Shown: one piece after another, positions 62,516 to 64,000 of the stretch
Layout: the number at the start of each line of letters is the position of its first letter
Numbering within the stretch: position 1 is the stretch's first letter
Source: Anadara kagoshimensis
Taxonomy: Eukaryota; Mollusca; Bivalvia; Arcoida; Arcidae
NCBI GenBank assembly: GCA_021292105.1
Contig: CM037870.1
Span: 20,491,424 to 20,555,423, forward strand
Direction: 5' to 3'
DNA length: 64,000 nt
Made by a program: the position numbers and the translations under genes
Notes under the pieces: model-generated
Database searches by the model: none
Seen by the model: the letters and a program-made list of their open reading frames with translations, nothing else
Told to the model about the DNA's origin: nothing

Positions 62516-64000
62516 TTTAAAACCTCAGTCATTTTAAACATTCAACAAACTCTTTTTGGAAAGGAAAGTCAGAATTTTAAAATACACTTTTTAAAGGGCA
62601 GGATAATCAAAATAAATGGATTTGATAAATTAATTATTGAAATTCAATTTTATGAATTTAAACAAAGCATTAATGATTACAAGACAAATATAATTATTAA
62701 CACAACTTTAGGACTTGTTCCATTAGAAATAAATTTGAATACATGACCTTTTTTCAATTTAACCTTGTAATGTATGTTGAATCTAGAATCTTAAATTCAA
62801 TTTCAAAATTCCCAGAGCTCTTCTAAAGAAAATTATGTTGTGCTAATTCTAGTAACCCACAAGTAAATCAATAAGTGACGGACAAAGTTAATGAGAACAT
62901 CGTACAAAGTTGTCTTTCAACAATATAATGATGAATTAAAAACCACAAAAGCCATAAATCACAACAATTAAGCCTCCGCTTCAAGACCTGTAATGGATAC
63001 ATTGTCTGTTCTCTTAGGTCTATAAACTCAACAGCTTCCAAATGTTAACGACTTTTACAGATAATCTTTTGTTACACGCCTATGAATGAGTTGATCCAAC
63101 ACAAAGCATAAAAATTATATAAAAATAGGCTCTTAAAGCAATTATGTCTCGCTTTTTATACACGTGTATTTTACTTGTATTCAGCGATTGTCCAAATTCG
63201 GTGGTTTTATATGTGTGTGGTTTGTATTATATTACGTATCAAATCTTTTGTTTAGTTAAAAGAGCAAATTTCTCAATTTTGTTTAGTACTCTTGTCTTAA
63301 CAAAACACAAAAGTGTTCAGGTCAGCAAACATAGTGTAAATCGAAAATTTTGTGTTACTTTTTCTTTGCATGAATTTTAAATTTACAAAACGTGAAAATA
63401 TAGCTTGCGCAAATGTTTTATTTTAATATATTTCGATTGCATTTAGACAAAACATCAACCGACGGCGGTGAAACAAAATAACGTTAATATCTTGAAATGG
63501 CGATTATCGCAAAAATTAACTGACGCAAATGTTTCCTTCTGTACAGTACAGCAGTATATACAAATACAGATTCTGTTCGACAGCGTCCGTGTGCATTTTC
63601 AGTCAAAACAAAACACAATTATTATTTAGTTTCAAAACTGGCTAAAATATATGTATTTTAATTCACCTTCACGTGGTATATAAAAAGCGAGCGATATGTT
63701 TTCATGGAATGGAACTAATGTAACAAAAGAATTTATATTATAAACTCAATTCCTGATACAACAAAAAAGTCTTAACCTCCTTTTTTAAGATTATCGTTTT
63801 AAAAGAACTAACTTATTTTGAAATTTCCAAAATTCAAAATTGTAATTTATACCTTAAATACATGGTCATATACTCTCGAACATACACTTTTTATTCATAA
63901 AAGCAGCTTAAACTGATCAGTTATTTCTGAAGTTAATGGGCTGCAATGTAACTATCCACAAATGACTGATCAATCTGAAAGTCCTTGGCCTTCCGGAGGA
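62516..64000. other. AT-rich right end of the window
   Basis: No gene recognised. The open frame at 63144-63380 (78 codons) has no known domain. The last 27 bases (CCTTGGCCTTCCGGAGGA) may begin another RT-A tail that continues outside the window. Confidence 0.35.

Overview
The window looks like AT-rich animal nuclear DNA, most likely from a mollusc and probably a bivalve. The reasons are introns with GT..AG borders and matching phases, a very high density of short dispersed repeats (tRNA-derived SINEs, MITEs, 5'-truncated retroelement tails), large micro- and minisatellites, and a repeat opening with a TATACCCCCGC motif that I associate with bivalve genomes. The species assignment is an impression from repeat types and gene style; no search was run. 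There are no bacterial operons, rRNA genes or free tRNA genes. Well under 5% of the window is convincingly coding.

Three host genes can be supported. (1) A plus-strand C-type-lectin-like gene at about 26452-32613: signal-peptide and coiled-coil exon, then two exons that together make one C-type lectin-like fold, with matching phase-1 splice borders. Its first exon carries a reading-frame break. (2) A minus-strand gene of unknown function at about 48242-42616, built from a good 5' exon, a Ser/Thr/Asn-rich exon and a 3' exon of about 265 codons. The join between the last two is uncertain. (3) A plus-strand gene for a small secreted peptide precursor at 54429-60033 or beyond: a signal-peptide exon and a dibasic-rich exon 5.3 kb downstream. 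Its 3' exon was not identified.

The rest is mostly mobile-element debris. One reverse-transcriptase family (best guess Penelope-like; motifs GIPMG.NCA and YIDD) has left about 26 pieces, mostly only its last 100-300 bp, in both orientations from end to end. Four pieces of other non-LTR retrotransposons lie at 530-745, 3545-3725, 33300-33590 and 37350-37560. tRNA-derived SINEs lie near 5812-6165, 16509-16798 and 46165-46490. Non-autonomous DNA transposons include six copies of a TA-flanked MITE with CAGTCAAACCTG ends, two copies of a MITE with TAGTCCGACTAATCAG ends and a 9-bp target duplication, a 1.2-kb element at 11561-12758 whose inverted ends are arrays of a palindromic unit, and a 1.47-kb element at 24348-25814.

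Tandem repeats are prominent. Three different minisatellites lie within 22.66-24.25 kb. A 145-bp repeat at 38.05-38.89 kb runs into a TA array and then into a 3.6-kb TTG-rich array (39.02-42.60 kb). That array contains a roughly 850-bp higher-order duplication and ends 17 bp from the stop codon of the minus-strand gene. A 56-bp satellite lies at 49.4-49.84 kb. Large fold-back hairpins stand at 17453, 28145 and 35873.
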